A DNA stretch of 64,000 nt from Bifidobacterium catulorum (GCF_003129925.1 NZ_QFFN01000002.1:1-64000); one strand, 5' to 3'; numbered from the stretch's first letter, positions 1 through 8,503 are shown. Numbers and translations are program-made. Notes: generated from the sequence alone by a model not told the origin.

Positions 1-290
1 GACCGGTTGTTTGATTGGCTCTCCTTGGGGAGGGGGCCGATTGGATCATTTGGTTGGCTCCCCTCGGGATCGAGGGGAGCTGGCCGCCGTAGGCGGTCTG
101 AGGGGAGTCGTGTGGGGTGAGTTCACGTTCACGTGTTCTCCCCTCAGTCGGCTTTGCCGACAGCTCCCCTCAGGGAGGGGAGCCGATTGGATGGAACGGT
201 CGTTTGATTCGCTCCCTCGGGGAGGGGAGTCTTTTGGATGGAACGGTTGTTTGATTGGCTCTCCTTGGGGAGTTTTTGGTAGGAGGGTGG
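1..290. repeat. Cluster of CTCCCCTC palindromic repeat elements
   Basis: This gene-free stretch holds several copies of a palindromic element. Around 57-109 there is a GCTCCCCTC/GAGGGGAGC hairpin followed by a GGCCGCC-gta-GGCGGTC hairpin. Around 137-184 the same layout appears in the opposite order, with a central stem GTCGGC/GCCGAC. Degenerate copies with the short text GATTGGATGGAACGGT repeat between them. The same family recurs in at least nine other gaps of this window. I see no gene here. Confidence 0.85.
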
Positions 291-365
291 GGGTCGACGA
301 CGGACGAGGATAAAGTTCATCGTTCGTATGCACGGATACGCACTTGCGGGGGTAAGCTGTAGCCT

Positions 366-2897
366 GTGAGTGAAAACGGAGAGAAGACCGCGCCGCAATC
401 GGCGGGGCACGTGCATTTCGCCGGCATCGATGGCATCAGGGCATTGGCGATCATCGGCGTGATCGCGTTCCATACGCGCCCGTCCCTATTGCAGGGCGGA
501 TTCATCGGCGTGACGATGTTCTTCGCCGTCACCGGGTTCCTGACCACGCGAACCGTATTGAACGCCGTGGATTCCACAGGCACGTTCGGATACGGACGGT
601 ATCTGGTCAAACGCGTCAAACGAATCTGGCCCCCGGTGCTCGCCACCCTCGTCGTGACGCCGGCGCTCGTATGGCTGTTTGCGCCGAGCCTGCTGCAGAA
701 GGTCGTCTCCGACACCCTGCCCAGCGCCCTGTTCGCCAGCAACTGGGTGTACATCTTCCGCAAGGTCCCGTATTTCCAGGCCGCGGGTCTGCCGTCCCCG
801 CTGACCCATCTGTGGTTCCTCGGCGTCACCATGCAGTTCTATATCCTATGGCCGCTGATCATGCTGGCGATCGGCAAAATCGTGAAATCCAAATGGGTCC
901 GTTCCGTGATCGTCGTCGCCATCATGGCCGCGTCGTCCACGGCGATGTATCTGATGTTCGACCCGGCGAGCACGTCACGCGTGTACTACGGCCTCGACAC
1001 CCGTCTCGCCGAACTCGCCGCCGGAGCGTTGCTGGCCATATGGATGACGCCGAAGGCATCCTCCGCCGCGTCCACCACCATTTCCGCCGTGGTCCCCGTC
1101 CCGGCGGTGCCGATGCCGTCTTCGGTGCCGATGCCGTCGAAGACCGTCGACGGTCTGCCGTCCGTGCCCATGCCCGGCGCCGGCTCGCCTGCGGCCGCCG
1201 ACGTCCCTGCGGTTCCGGCTGCGCCGATGCCTTCCTCCACGACCGACGCCCGGCCGGCGTCGAAACGCAACGTCGGCGTCATCCTCGCCGATGTCTTCGG
1301 CGCGATGGCGCTCGCGGCGCTGCTCGCCGGATTCTGGTTCGCCAACGGCTACCTGCCGTACATGTATCAGGGCGGATATCTCGTCGCCGCCATCGTGTCG
1401 CTGATCATGCTGGCCTGCGCCGTGAACAACGACGCCGTCTGGGCGAAGATCCTCGGATGCCGGCCGCTGCGCTATATCGGCTCACGGTCGTTCAGCCTGT
1501 ATCTCGTGCACTATCCGCTGCTGCAGATCATGAATCCGGCCACCCGCACCGAGGAGCTGCCCTGGTGGGGATGGGTCATACAGATCGCCGTCATCCTTGT
1601 CGTGGGTGAGGTGTTCCACCAACTGGTCGAGGCCGCACGCAAACGTCGTTCCGACGCAGGCCGCGACAACCAGGGACATGACGGTCACGACGTCGGCAAC
1701 GTCGCGCAAGGCGACGGGCCGCGCGTGGCGGAAAGCTCCTCGGCCGCCGCCGTCAATGTCGCCGTCGATGCCGCATCTACCCCGCGGAAGCCGGACGACC
1801 CGAACGCCGCGCCCGTGTTCATCGGCAACGGATCCAGCGTCGTCGAGGCCCACGGACTGCCGCAGCGCAATCTCCACGCCGTCGAGGAATTCGAGGAGGC
1901 GCGATCGTCCGAGGATCTCGGCGCGGCGCTTTCCGAATTCGAAAGCGACGAGGACACCGACCTCAACGTCATCAAGGTGGCCATGCCCAAGGGCGAAGAC
2001 AAGCCGTACCCCATGCGGCCAGACCCCGGCGAGGCGGCGCGGGCCGCCGCGGCCGCAGCCGGTTCGGATCATGATTCATCCGCTGCCGGCCGACGCTCGC
2101 TTCTTCGCATCATACGCGACTCCGGCCTTCGTCCCGGTGCATGGATCATGTCGGTACTCGGCGTCATCACCGTCATCGCCCTCACCTGGGCGCCGGTCAA
2201 TTGGGCGCAGGTCGCCCGGTCCCGCGCCATCCAGCTGAACCCGGCCCTCGCCCAGGAGGCCGAGCCCGGCACGCCGCTCAAGCCGCGTCCCAAGCCCAAG
2301 CCCAAAAAGACCACGCCCAAGCCGGCTGCCACGAAGAAGACCCCGACCGTCAAGTCCAAGGCCGAGAAGGTGCCGAACAACTTCGACATCTCCAAATACC
2401 ACTATGACGCGGCCACGCAGAGCTGCAGCGCCGACATCATGATGGTCGGCGACTCCGTGACCTCCGGCACGTCGGACTTTATCCGCGAGACGTTCCCCAA
2501 CGGCTACATCGACGGCAAGCCGAACCGTCAGATGCCCGAGGCGGAGGGCATCTACCGCACCGACGTGGCCGCCGGGCATCAGGGCAGCGTCGTCATCTTC
2601 GGTCTCGGCACCAACGGCATCATCGAAAACGAGCAGGAGGTGCAGAAGCTCATCGACACGACCGGCGGCAAGCCCACGTTCTTCGTGACCATCCGCATGC
2701 CGTATCCGTGGCAGGAGACGAACAACAACAAGATGCTGCGCGCCGCCGCCGCGAAGAACCCCAATGTCGGCATCATCGACTGGCATGGCTACAGCGAGGG
2801 GCACAGCGAATACTTCGGCGAGGACGGCATCCATCCCGGCATCACCGGCGCCGAGGCGTATGCGACCATGCTGCGGCAGGCCATCTGCGGCCGATAA
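366..2897 (+). CDS. Acyltransferase family 3 membrane protein with C-terminal SGNH domain
   Basis: This is an 843-residue integral membrane acyltransferase of the OafA/YrhL type, expected to O-acetylate a cell-envelope glycan. The N-terminal part (about residues 20-440) has the family opening FAGIDGIRALAIIGVIAFH, with the conserved His of the family, and about ten hydrophobic segments. A linker of about 150 residues follows, then a last membrane segment near 590. An extracytoplasmic SGNH-hydrolase-like domain (about 680-843) begins with MMVGDSVTSG, shows GLGTNG and ends with the DGIHPG block that carries the Asp-His pair. The GTG start lies 7 nt after TAAGCT (353-358) and has no ribosome binding site, so a leaderless mRNA is likely. 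An Ala/Pro-rich insert with repeated VPMPS units (about residues 235-295) interrupts the membrane domain. The acyl acceptor cannot be read from the sequence. Confidence 0.88.
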   Translation: MSENGEKTAPQSAGHVHFAGIDGIRALAIIGVIAFHTRPSLLQGGFIGVTMFFAVTGFLTTRTVLNAVDSTGTFGYGRYLVKRVKRIWPPVLATLVVTPALVWLFAPSLLQKVVSDTLPSALFASNWVYIFRKVPYFQAAGLPSPLTHLWFLGVTMQFYILWPLIMLAIGKIVKSKWVRSVIVVAIMAASSTAMYLMFDPASTSRVYYGLDTRLAELAAGALLAIWMTPKASSAASTTISAVVPVPAVPMPSSVPMPSKTVDGLPSVPMPGAGSPAAADVPAVPAAPMPSSTTDARPASKRNVGVILADVFGAMALAALLAGFWFANGYLPYMYQGGYLVAAIVSLIMLACAVNNDAVWAKILGCRPLRYIGSRSFSLYLVHYPLLQIMNPATRTEELPWWGWVIQIAVILVVGEVFHQLVEAARKRRSDAGRDNQGHDGHDVGNVAQGDGPRVAESSSAAAVNVAVDAASTPRKPDDPNAAPVFIGNGSSVVEAHGLPQRNLHAVEEFEEARSSEDLGAALSEFESDEDTDLNVIKVAMPKGEDKPYPMRPDPGEAARAAAAAAGSDHDSSAAGRRSLLRIIRDSGLRPGAWIMSVLGVITVIALTWAPVNWAQVARSRAIQLNPALAQEAEPGTPLKPRPKPKPKKTTPKPAATKKTPTVKSKAEKVPNNFDISKYHYDAATQSCSADIMMVGDSVTSGTSDFIRETFPNGYIDGKPNRQMPEAEGIYRTDVAAGHQGSVVIFGLGTNGIIENEQEVQKLIDTTGGKPTFFVTIRMPYPWQETNNNKMLRAAAAKNPNVGIIDWHGYSEGHSEYFGEDGIHPGITGAEAYATMLRQAICGR

Positions 2898-2976
2898 CAT
2901 CCGTTCGGCCCGGCTCGGCCCGGCTTGCCCAGCCCAGTCCGGCTTGCCCAGTCCGGTCCGGCTCGGCTTGCCCGGC
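2898..2976. repeat. Short tandem CCGGCTTGCCC/CGGCTCGGC repeats between convergent genes
   Basis: The gap between the convergent acyltransferase and permease genes is a run of near-repeats: CCGGCTTGCCCAG occurs twice and GGCTCGGC three times. It is C-rich on the plus strand. No clean terminator hairpin with a T-run is visible. Confidence 0.6.
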
Positions 2977-3918
2977 TCAGCTCAGCAGCGCGGCAATCAC
3001 GGCGATGAAGATCGGCGACGTCATCGTCGACAGCAGAATGCCGTCGCGCGCGAACGTGAGGCCCACGTTGTACCGCGCCGCGTAGTTGTACACGTTCTGC
3101 CCGGTCGGCAGGGCGGCGAGCACCACGCAGGCGTACAGCGTGGCGCCGCGGAAGCCCATCACGAAGTAGGCGAGCAGGAACGCGACCACCGGCATCACGA
3201 TGTTCTTCAGGACCGCCACGGTGAGGATCGCCGGCCTCGACGACTTCTGCTGCATGGGCTTGGTGCCGTGCAGCGACATGCCGAACGCCATGAGGATCAT
3301 CGGCACCGCGGAGTCGCCGATCATCTTGATCGGGTCGAACAGGAAGTTCGGCAGGAACCAGCCGGTCCAGGCGTTCACGGCCGACAGCGCGATGCCCAGC
3401 AGCGAACCGATGAGCAGCGGCTGGTGCAGCGGCTGCTTCGCGATCTCCTTGAGCGACACCTTGCCCTTGGTCGTCACGTCGAGGACGGTCAGGCCCACGG
3501 GCGTGAAGATGGCCTGCTGCATCACCAGGATCGGCGCGACCAACGCCGGGTTGCCGAGAATATAGGTGGCGATCGGCAGGCCGATGTTGTTGGAGTTGAG
3601 ATACAGCGAATTCAGCGCGCCGATCGTCGTGTCGGCCGCGCCCATGTGAAAGAACATGCGGTTCAGCACGACGAACAGCAGTCCCACGATCGCCGCCGAG
3701 AAGAACGCCACGATGATCGACGAATGGAAGATCTCGAAGATCGGCTCCTTCGACAGGATGGCGAACATGAGGCACGGGCTGGAGACGAAGAAGCTGAAGC
3801 GGTTGAGGACCATCTGCCCCTGGGGGCCGCCGATATGCATCCGGGCGGCGATGTACCCCACCGCGATGACGATGCCGATGACGCAGAACCCCTCCATCGC
3901 GCTTAACAGGCCTGGCAT
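2977..3918 (-). CDS. AEC-family (auxin efflux carrier-like) permease
   Basis: This 313-residue protein is made almost wholly of hydrophobic segments (about ten) in the arrangement of the AEC family (MleP/MdcF/YfdV-like). Members move small organic anions such as malate or malonate; the substrate here is unknown. Family-like features are the NSLYLNSNNIGLPIATYILG stretch in the first half and the ALPTGQNVYNYAARY stretch near the end. I chose the ATG at 3918 because AGGGAG lies just upstream; the longer frame up to 4131 has a basic, low-complexity extension that is unlike the family. The gene converges on the acyltransferase gene, separated by a GC-rich 79-bp gap. Confidence 0.85.
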   Translation of the reverse strand: MPGLLSAMEGFCVIGIVIAVGYIAARMHIGGPQGQMVLNRFSFFVSSPCLMFAILSKEPIFEIFHSSIIVAFFSAAIVGLLFVVLNRMFFHMGAADTTIGALNSLYLNSNNIGLPIATYILGNPALVAPILVMQQAIFTPVGLTVLDVTTKGKVSLKEIAKQPLHQPLLIGSLLGIALSAVNAWTGWFLPNFLFDPIKMIGDSAVPMILMAFGMSLHGTKPMQQKSSRPAILTVAVLKNIVMPVVAFLLAYFVMGFRGATLYACVVLAALPTGQNVYNYAARYNVGLTFARDGILLSTMTSPIFIAVIAALLS

Positions 3919-4388
3919 GCTGCTCCCTTCGTTCGATGCGCCGGTACGCGCGTCACCATACTGCCACACTATATGTATGATGACGTCCTCGTTATCGTTA
4001 CGTGGAAGGATTCCCCGGCGGCGCGGAATTCCGCGACGCCGCCTGTATTCCCGACGACGCGTATTTCCCGACGTCGCCTCATTCCTCGTCGGACGTGTGT
4101 TTTCCCGCGGAAAGCGGATTATAGGCCGCATCCGCGGGAATACGAGGTGTGAATCGGGGGCGTCGGATGAAAAAGCGGCAAATTCACGGCGATGATTCCG
4201 CGTGCCGGCCTCGTCGCGGTAATAATTCGGTTACGATGGAACGTTAGAAACCGTTAGCGTTCACCCATGTGATGTGCATACGACGTAGAACGATGCACGT
4301 CGACGCGCATCCGATGCCGGACGGCAGGCCGACAGCAGTATCGTCGGACGTTTCGGACGTGGCGCTTGCGGCGAGTTTCGGAGGTTAC
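3919..4388. other. Divergent regulatory gap with palindromes, no gene
   Basis: This 470-bp gap separates the divergent permease and LacI genes. It contains a 14-bp palindrome centred on GGAATTCC (4022-4035) and a 10-bp inverted repeat TTCCCGCGGA/TCCGCGGGAA (4102-4111 with 4131-4140). A possible -10 TACGAT (4232-4237) serves the LacI gene. On the minus strand TATAGT near 3967 may serve the permease. No open frame here has a plausible start. Confidence 0.55.
4253..4264 (+). promoter_or_regulatory. Putative LacI-type operator upstream of the LacI gene
   Basis: GTTAGCGTTCAC lies about 16 bp downstream of a possible -10 (TACGAT, 4232-4237). It matches 11 of 12 positions of the reverse complement of the site at the GH127 promoter (11575-11586) and shares AGCGTTC with the araB operator. 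Autoregulation is an inference. Confidence 0.5.
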
Positions 4389-5483
4389 ATGACCATGCCC
4401 AGCAAACGCGTGTCCATTTTCGACGTGGCCCGTGCCGCGGGGGTCTCCCATCAGACCGTCTCCCGCGTGATCAACCATTCGCCCAACGTGTCCGTCGCCA
4501 CTCGCGCGAAGGTGCAGGCCACCATCGACGAGCTGGGGTACCGCCCGTCGAGCGCCGCCCGCGCGCTCGCCACGCAGCGTACGCGCACGATCGCGCTGAT
4601 CGCCGCCGGCATGAGCTATCATGGCCCCCTTTCCACCATCTCGACCATCGAATCCATGGCCCGCAAGCATGGCCTGTATGTGTCCATCGCGATGATGAAC
4701 GACCACGAGTACACGCAGGAGGCGTTCGAGGAGGTGGCGAACTCGTGCCTCGACCAGGGCGTGGAGGCGTTCGTGTTCGTCGCGCCCACCGAGCCGATGG
4801 TCGAAGCCGCGCTGAGCGCCCGTCTCAAGGCGCCGCGCATCGTGCTCACCGCTTCGCATGGATCGTCCGACATCGACATCGAGGCCATCGTGGCCAAGGA
4901 TCCGACCATCGCCTGTCTGGGCATCGACCAGTGGTCGGCGCTGCGGGACGTCGCGGAGCATCTCGCCGGTCTCGGCCACCGCAGGGCGTTGTATCTGTCC
5001 GGGCCGCACGACTGGCGCGACGCCGTGACGCGACGGGCCGCCTGGGAGGCGGAGAGCGCCGCGCGCGGCATCGAATCGCGGACGATAGCCGTGGATGATT
5101 GGTCCGCGCAGTCGGCGTACGAATGCTTCGAACGTTATCTTGCCACGTTGGACGACCCGAAGTCGCAATTGCCTACGGCGATCGTGACGGCCAACGACCT
5201 ACATGCCATCGGCGTGCGGCGTTCGCTCGGCGAGCACGGCTTCGACGTGCCGGGCGACGTAAGCCTCGTGGGATACGACGACATGTCCGGCGCCGACAAC
5301 CTCATGCCGCCGCTGACCACCATCCACCCCGACTTCGCAGCCCTCGGCGTGGCCGCCATGGACGTGCTGTTCTCGCTGCTCGGCACCCCCGCCGACAAGG
5401 TGGACCTGCCGAAGCTGCACGGCGTGGCCTCGATCGCCGCGCCGCTCATCGTGCGTGATTCAAGCGCCGTACCCGGGCGATGA
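4389..5483 (+). CDS. araQ: LacI-family transcriptional regulator of the arabinose genes (AraQ-like)
   Basis: This 364-residue protein has an N-terminal LacI helix-turn-helix (FDVARAAGVSHQTVSRVIN, about residues 8-27), the hinge-helix region PSSAARALA, and a periplasmic-binding-like effector domain that ends with the usual SLVGYDDMSGADNLMPPLTT block. The ATG at 4389 is preceded by GGAGG at 4380-4384; the ATG two codons later (4395) has better spacing and may be the true start. A longer frame from GTG 4269 adds 40 residues with no family match. It stands directly upstream of araB in the same direction, so a role in L-arabinose control is likely. In bifidobacteria the regulator at this place is called AraQ; that assignment rests on context rather than on an alignment. 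Confidence 0.8.
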   Translation: MTMPSKRVSIFDVARAAGVSHQTVSRVINHSPNVSVATRAKVQATIDELGYRPSSAARALATQRTRTIALIAAGMSYHGPLSTISTIESMARKHGLYVSIAMMNDHEYTQEAFEEVANSCLDQGVEAFVFVAPTEPMVEAALSARLKAPRIVLTASHGSSDIDIEAIVAKDPTIACLGIDQWSALRDVAEHLAGLGHRRALYLSGPHDWRDAVTRRAAWEAESAARGIESRTIAVDDWSAQSAYECFERYLATLDDPKSQLPTAIVTANDLHAIGVRRSLGEHGFDVPGDVSLVGYDDMSGADNLMPPLTTIHPDFAALGVAAMDVLFSLLGTPADKVDLPKLHGVASIAAPLIVRDSSAVPGR

Positions 5484-5580
5484 TTCGCGCCGGCTCGGGA
5501 ATATGTCGCATATGAGGTGCGCATTCCCGGATTTCGGCAACGAAACGCCGACAATGTCGTGATTTTGTTATCGAGTTGTG

Positions 5581-5610
5581 TTGCGACTCCGGCGTGGCGG
5601 ACTGTAATAT
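5581..5610 (+). promoter_or_regulatory. araB promoter
   Basis: TTGCGA (5581-5586) and TAATAT (5605-5610) are separated by 18 bp, a good vegetative promoter. The start would fall near 5617, about 115 nt before the araB ATG, and next to the operator-like dyad at 5624. Confidence 0.6.
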
Positions 5611-5623
5611 AGGTAATGGAATG

Positions 5624-5635
5624 TGAGCGTTCTCA
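5624..5635 (+). promoter_or_regulatory. LacI-type operator-like dyad before araB
   Basis: TGAGCGTTCTCA is a 12-bp imperfect dyad (TGAG/CTCA arms) within the longer string AATGTGAGCGTTCTCAAT. It starts 14 bp after the -10 box, which suits a repressor that blocks initiation. The neighbouring LacI protein is the natural candidate. Confidence 0.6.
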
Positions 5636-5732
5636 ATCCATAGGCTCCCGGCATCCTTCCGCCGGGGATTTATGGCGTGGGAGCAACGACGACGTTGGAA
5701 TCACATAGTGATCGAATATAAGGAGCAGATAC

Positions 5733-7364
5733 ATGAGCGACGCCTCTGACATGGACATCTCGGGAATCGTCGAAAAGATTCGCGGGGGAAAGACATCGCT
5801 GGGCATCGAATTCGGCTCGACCCGAATCAAGGCCGTGCTGATCGACGATAACTACAACACCATCGCCTCCGGCGATTACCAGTGGGCCAGCCATCTCGAA
5901 GACGGTCTGTGGAGCTATTCCATCGAAGAGATCTGGAAGGGTCTGCAGAGCGCCTACGGTGCCATGGCATGGGACGTCAACCAGGCCTACGGCATCGAGC
6001 TGACCCGTGTGGGCCACATCGGCTTCTCCGCCATGATGCACGGCTACCTCGCCTTCGACAAGGACGGCGAACTGCTCGTGCCGTTCCGCACCTGGCAGAA
6101 CACCAACACCCACGAAGCCCACCTCAAGCTCTCCGACCTGTTCCAGTACAACATCCCCGAACGCTGGAGCATCGCGCATCTTTACCAGGCCGTGCTCAAC
6201 AAGGAAGAACACGTAGGCAAGGTCGCCTACTTCACCACGCTCGCCGGCTACGTGCACTGGAAGCTCACCGGCAAGAAGGTGCTGGGCGTGGGAGACGCCT
6301 CCGGCATGTTCCCAATCGACCCCACCACCCACACCTGGGAGAAGGAACTGCTTGCCAAGTTCTCCGCACTGCCCGAAGTCGCGGCCCAGCCGTGGAAGAT
6401 CGAGGACCTGCTCCCCGAGCCGCTCGTCGCCGGTACGCCCGCCGGCGAACTCACCGCCGAAGGCGCCAAGCTGCTCGACCCGTCCGGTAAGCTCCAGCCC
6501 GGCATCGTGCTCGCTCCGCCGGAAGGCGACGCCGGAACCGGCATGGTCGCCACCAACTCCGTGCGCGTGCGCACCGGCAACGTCTCCGCCGGAACCTCCA
6601 TCTTCGCCATGGTCGTCCTTGAGAAGAAGCTCGCCCGGCTGCACCCCGAGGTTGACCTCGTCACCACCCCGGCCGGCGACCTCGCGGGCATGAGCCACGC
6701 CAACAACTTCACCTCCGATCTCAACGCATGGGTCGGCCTCTTCGGCGAATTCGCGAAGGCCATCGACCAGCCCGTCAACACCGGTGCCCTCTACGGCACC
6801 TTGTTCCGTCTCGCCATCAGCGATCAGGCCGACGCCAATGCCGGCGGACTCCTCAACTACCCGTTCCGCTCCGGCGAATTCCTCGCCGGACTCGAAGAAG
6901 GCCGCCCGCTCTTCGCCCGTAGCCCCGAGGCCCGCATGAACCTCGCGAACTTCATGCGCGCCCAGCTGTTCAGCGCATTCAGCCCCGTCAAGATCGGCAT
7001 GGACGTCATGACCAAGGATGAAGAGGTCAAGGTGGACTCCCTCGTGGGCCACGGCGGCATCTTCACCACCCCGAAGGTCGCCCAGAAGATCCTCGCCGCC
7101 GCGTTCGACACCCCCATCAAGGTGATGACCACCGCGGCCGAAGGCGGCGCCTGGGGCATGGCCGTGCTCGCCGACTACCTGTGGCACACCCCGTGGCCGC
7201 TCGACGAATACCTCGACCAGCGAGTCTTCAAGGATGCCCAGTCCGTCACCGAGACGCCCGACCCGAAGGACGTCGAAGGCTTCGAGGACTTCTTCGCCCG
7301 CTTCCAGGCCGGACTCGCCATCGAGAAGAGCGCCGTGCGCAACATCGACCTCGAAAGCAAATAG
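5733..7364 (+). CDS. araB: L-ribulokinase, FGGY family
   Basis: This 543-residue FGGY carbohydrate kinase should phosphorylate L-ribulose with ATP, the second step of L-arabinose use. The N-terminal phosphate-binding block LGIEFGSTRIKAVLID (about residues 29-44) is the hallmark of the sugar kinase/actin fold. A second glycine-rich nucleotide-binding stretch (VRTGNVSAGTSIFAMVV) lies near 283, and the C-terminal half contains VGHGGIFTTPKVAQKILAAA. The start has AAGGAG at 5720-5725. It is the first gene of araB-araD-araA, with an upstream promoter and operator-like dyad. The family also includes xylulokinases; the neighbours araD and araA decide for ribulokinase. Confidence 0.9.
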   Translation: MSDASDMDISGIVEKIRGGKTSLGIEFGSTRIKAVLIDDNYNTIASGDYQWASHLEDGLWSYSIEEIWKGLQSAYGAMAWDVNQAYGIELTRVGHIGFSAMMHGYLAFDKDGELLVPFRTWQNTNTHEAHLKLSDLFQYNIPERWSIAHLYQAVLNKEEHVGKVAYFTTLAGYVHWKLTGKKVLGVGDASGMFPIDPTTHTWEKELLAKFSALPEVAAQPWKIEDLLPEPLVAGTPAGELTAEGAKLLDPSGKLQPGIVLAPPEGDAGTGMVATNSVRVRTGNVSAGTSIFAMVVLEKKLARLHPEVDLVTTPAGDLAGMSHANNFTSDLNAWVGLFGEFAKAIDQPVNTGALYGTLFRLAISDQADANAGGLLNYPFRSGEFLAGLEEGRPLFARSPEARMNLANFMRAQLFSAFSPVKIGMDVMTKDEEVKVDSLVGHGGIFTTPKVAQKILAAAFDTPIKVMTTAAEGGAWGMAVLADYLWHTPWPLDEYLDQRVFKDAQSVTETPDPKDVEGFEDFFARFQAGLAIEKSAVRNIDLESK

Positions 7365-7397
7365 TCCGCAAGCGCGAATACACGAATACAGGTTTAC

Positions 7398-7418
7398 GGC
7401 TTCCCCGCCGGGGAAGCC
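7398..7418 (+). other. Intercistronic hairpin between araB and araD
   Basis: A perfect 9-bp stem GGCTTCCCC/GGGGAAGCC with a 3-nt loop lies in the 89-nt gap between araB and araD. There is no T-run after it, so it is more likely an mRNA stability or processing hairpin than a full terminator. Confidence 0.6.
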
Positions 7419-7453
7419 GATGAAATGTCAGCAATAATCGAAAGGAAATAATC

Positions 7454-8146
7454 ATGGCTACGTTGGCTGATTACGGTCCCGAAGTCCGCGCCGAAGTCAA
7501 GCAGGTCCGCGAGGTCGTCGCCGCCCTGCACGAGCAGCTCATCAAGTGGAACCTCGTCGTCTGGACCGCCGGCAACGTGTCGCAGCGTCTGCACACCGCC
7601 GACCTCATGGTCATCAAGCCGTCGGGCCTGCGCTACGAATACCTGACCCCGAGCTCCATGGTCGTCACCGACCTCGACGGCAACGTGGTCGACGGTGCCG
7701 AAGCCCCCAGCTCCGACACCGCCTCGCACGCCTACATCTACCGCCACATGCCCGACGTGTACGGCGTCGTGCACACCCACTCCACCTACGCCACCGCATG
7801 GGCCGCCACCGGTCAGGACATTCCCTGCGGCCTGACCATGATGGGCGACGAGTTCGGCGGCCCCGTGCCCGTCGGCCCGTTCCGTCTCATCGGTTCCGAA
7901 GCCATCGGCGAAGGCGTCGTCGAAACGCTGAAGAAGTACCCGAAGTCCCCGGCCGTCCTCATGCAGAACCACGGCCCCTTCACCATCGGCAAGGATGCTG
8001 AAGCCGCAGTCAAGGCCGCTGCCATGACCGAAGAAGTCGCCCACACCATGTGGGCCGCCAAGCAGCTCGGCGACATCATCCCCATCAGCGACGAGGACAT
8101 TGCGAAGCTTAACGACCGCTACACCAACGTCTACGGCCAGCACTGA
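7454..8146 (+). CDS. araD: L-ribulose-5-phosphate 4-epimerase
   Basis: This 230-residue class II aldolase-type protein converts L-ribulose 5-phosphate to D-xylulose 5-phosphate, which feeds the bifid shunt phosphoketolase. Family features are TAGNVSQRL (Gly-Asn-Xaa-Ser, about residues 38-46), the metal-binding HTHSTYATAWAA block with His-X-His (about 105-110), and a late Asn-His-Gly (MQNHGPFTIG, about 175). The length matches E. coli AraD (231). AAAGGAAA precedes the ATG. It lies in the middle of the arabinose operon. Confidence 0.95.
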   Translation: MATLADYGPEVRAEVKQVREVVAALHEQLIKWNLVVWTAGNVSQRLHTADLMVIKPSGLRYEYLTPSSMVVTDLDGNVVDGAEAPSSDTASHAYIYRHMPDVYGVVHTHSTYATAWAATGQDIPCGLTMMGDEFGGPVPVGPFRLIGSEAIGEGVVETLKKYPKSPAVLMQNHGPFTIGKDAEAAVKAAAMTEEVAHTMWAAKQLGDIIPISDEDIAKLNDRYTNVYGQH

Positions 8147-8163
8147 TCTGATGGAGTGTCATC

Positions 8164-8321
8164 TGCGTTGCGGACAACTCGACGTACTTTTGTACGCCTT
8201 CGTTGTCCGCGCCTTGATGACACACGCATCAGACCAGCGGTATGCGTTGCGGACAACTCGACGTACCTTTGTACGCCTTCGTTGTCCGCGCCTTGATGAC
8301 ACACGCATCAGACCAGCGGTA
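8164..8321 (+). repeat. Tandem 79-bp repeat, each with a branched hairpin, between araD and araA
   Basis: Two direct copies (8164-8242 and 8243-8321) differ at one base. Each contains a 9-bp stem GCGGACAAC/GTTGTCCGC (8170-8210 and 8249-8289) that encloses an inner stem CGTAC/GTACG with a TTTT or CTTT loop. A degenerate partial third copy (GTACGTCTTATGGCATGCG...) follows near 8420. They lie inside the arabinose transcription unit. The rest of the 357-bp gap is a CTCCCTC-type palindromic repeat. Confidence 0.9.
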
Positions 8322-8332
8322 CGCACCGTCTT

Positions 8333-8403
8333 CGGCGCGGCCCCTCGGCTCCCTCTGAGGAGGGAGCTGGCCCGCCGCGGGCGGGTCTGAGGGAGAGGTC
8401 GCA
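8333..8403. repeat. CTCCCTC palindromic repeat element
   Basis: GGCTCCCTCTGAGGAGGGAGC forms one hairpin and is followed by a GCCCGCC-gcg-GGCGGGT stem and then TGAGGGAGAGG. It has the layout of the dispersed CTCCCCTC element seen elsewhere in the window, in a slightly shorter form. Confidence 0.75.
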
Positions 8404-8503
8404 ACGTCTCTTCCCTCTGTACGTCTTATGGCATGCGCGTCAGACCGGCAGCAGCAACAATACTTCCACAATGAAGTAATCAACAACACAAAAGGAGCCA
8501 ATT

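Noticed and set aside
1-290. Repeat cluster as an insertion sequence end
   Set aside because: No transposase frame, no matching target duplication, and the same element occurs singly at many sites. It behaves like a REP-type intergenic repeat.
2764-3906. 380-codon plus-strand frame opposite the AEC permease
   Set aside because: It is His/Arg/Asp-rich, overlaps the end of the acyltransferase gene, and lacks any start signal. The minus-strand permease has proper membrane segments.
5670-7187. 505-codon open frame opposite araB, and similar long frames opposite araA (8480-10252) and the GH127 gene (13256-14770)
   Set aside because: They mirror genes with strong codon bias in high-GC DNA, have Val/Gly/Asp-rich composition without any domain, and lack start signals. 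They are shadows of the real genes.
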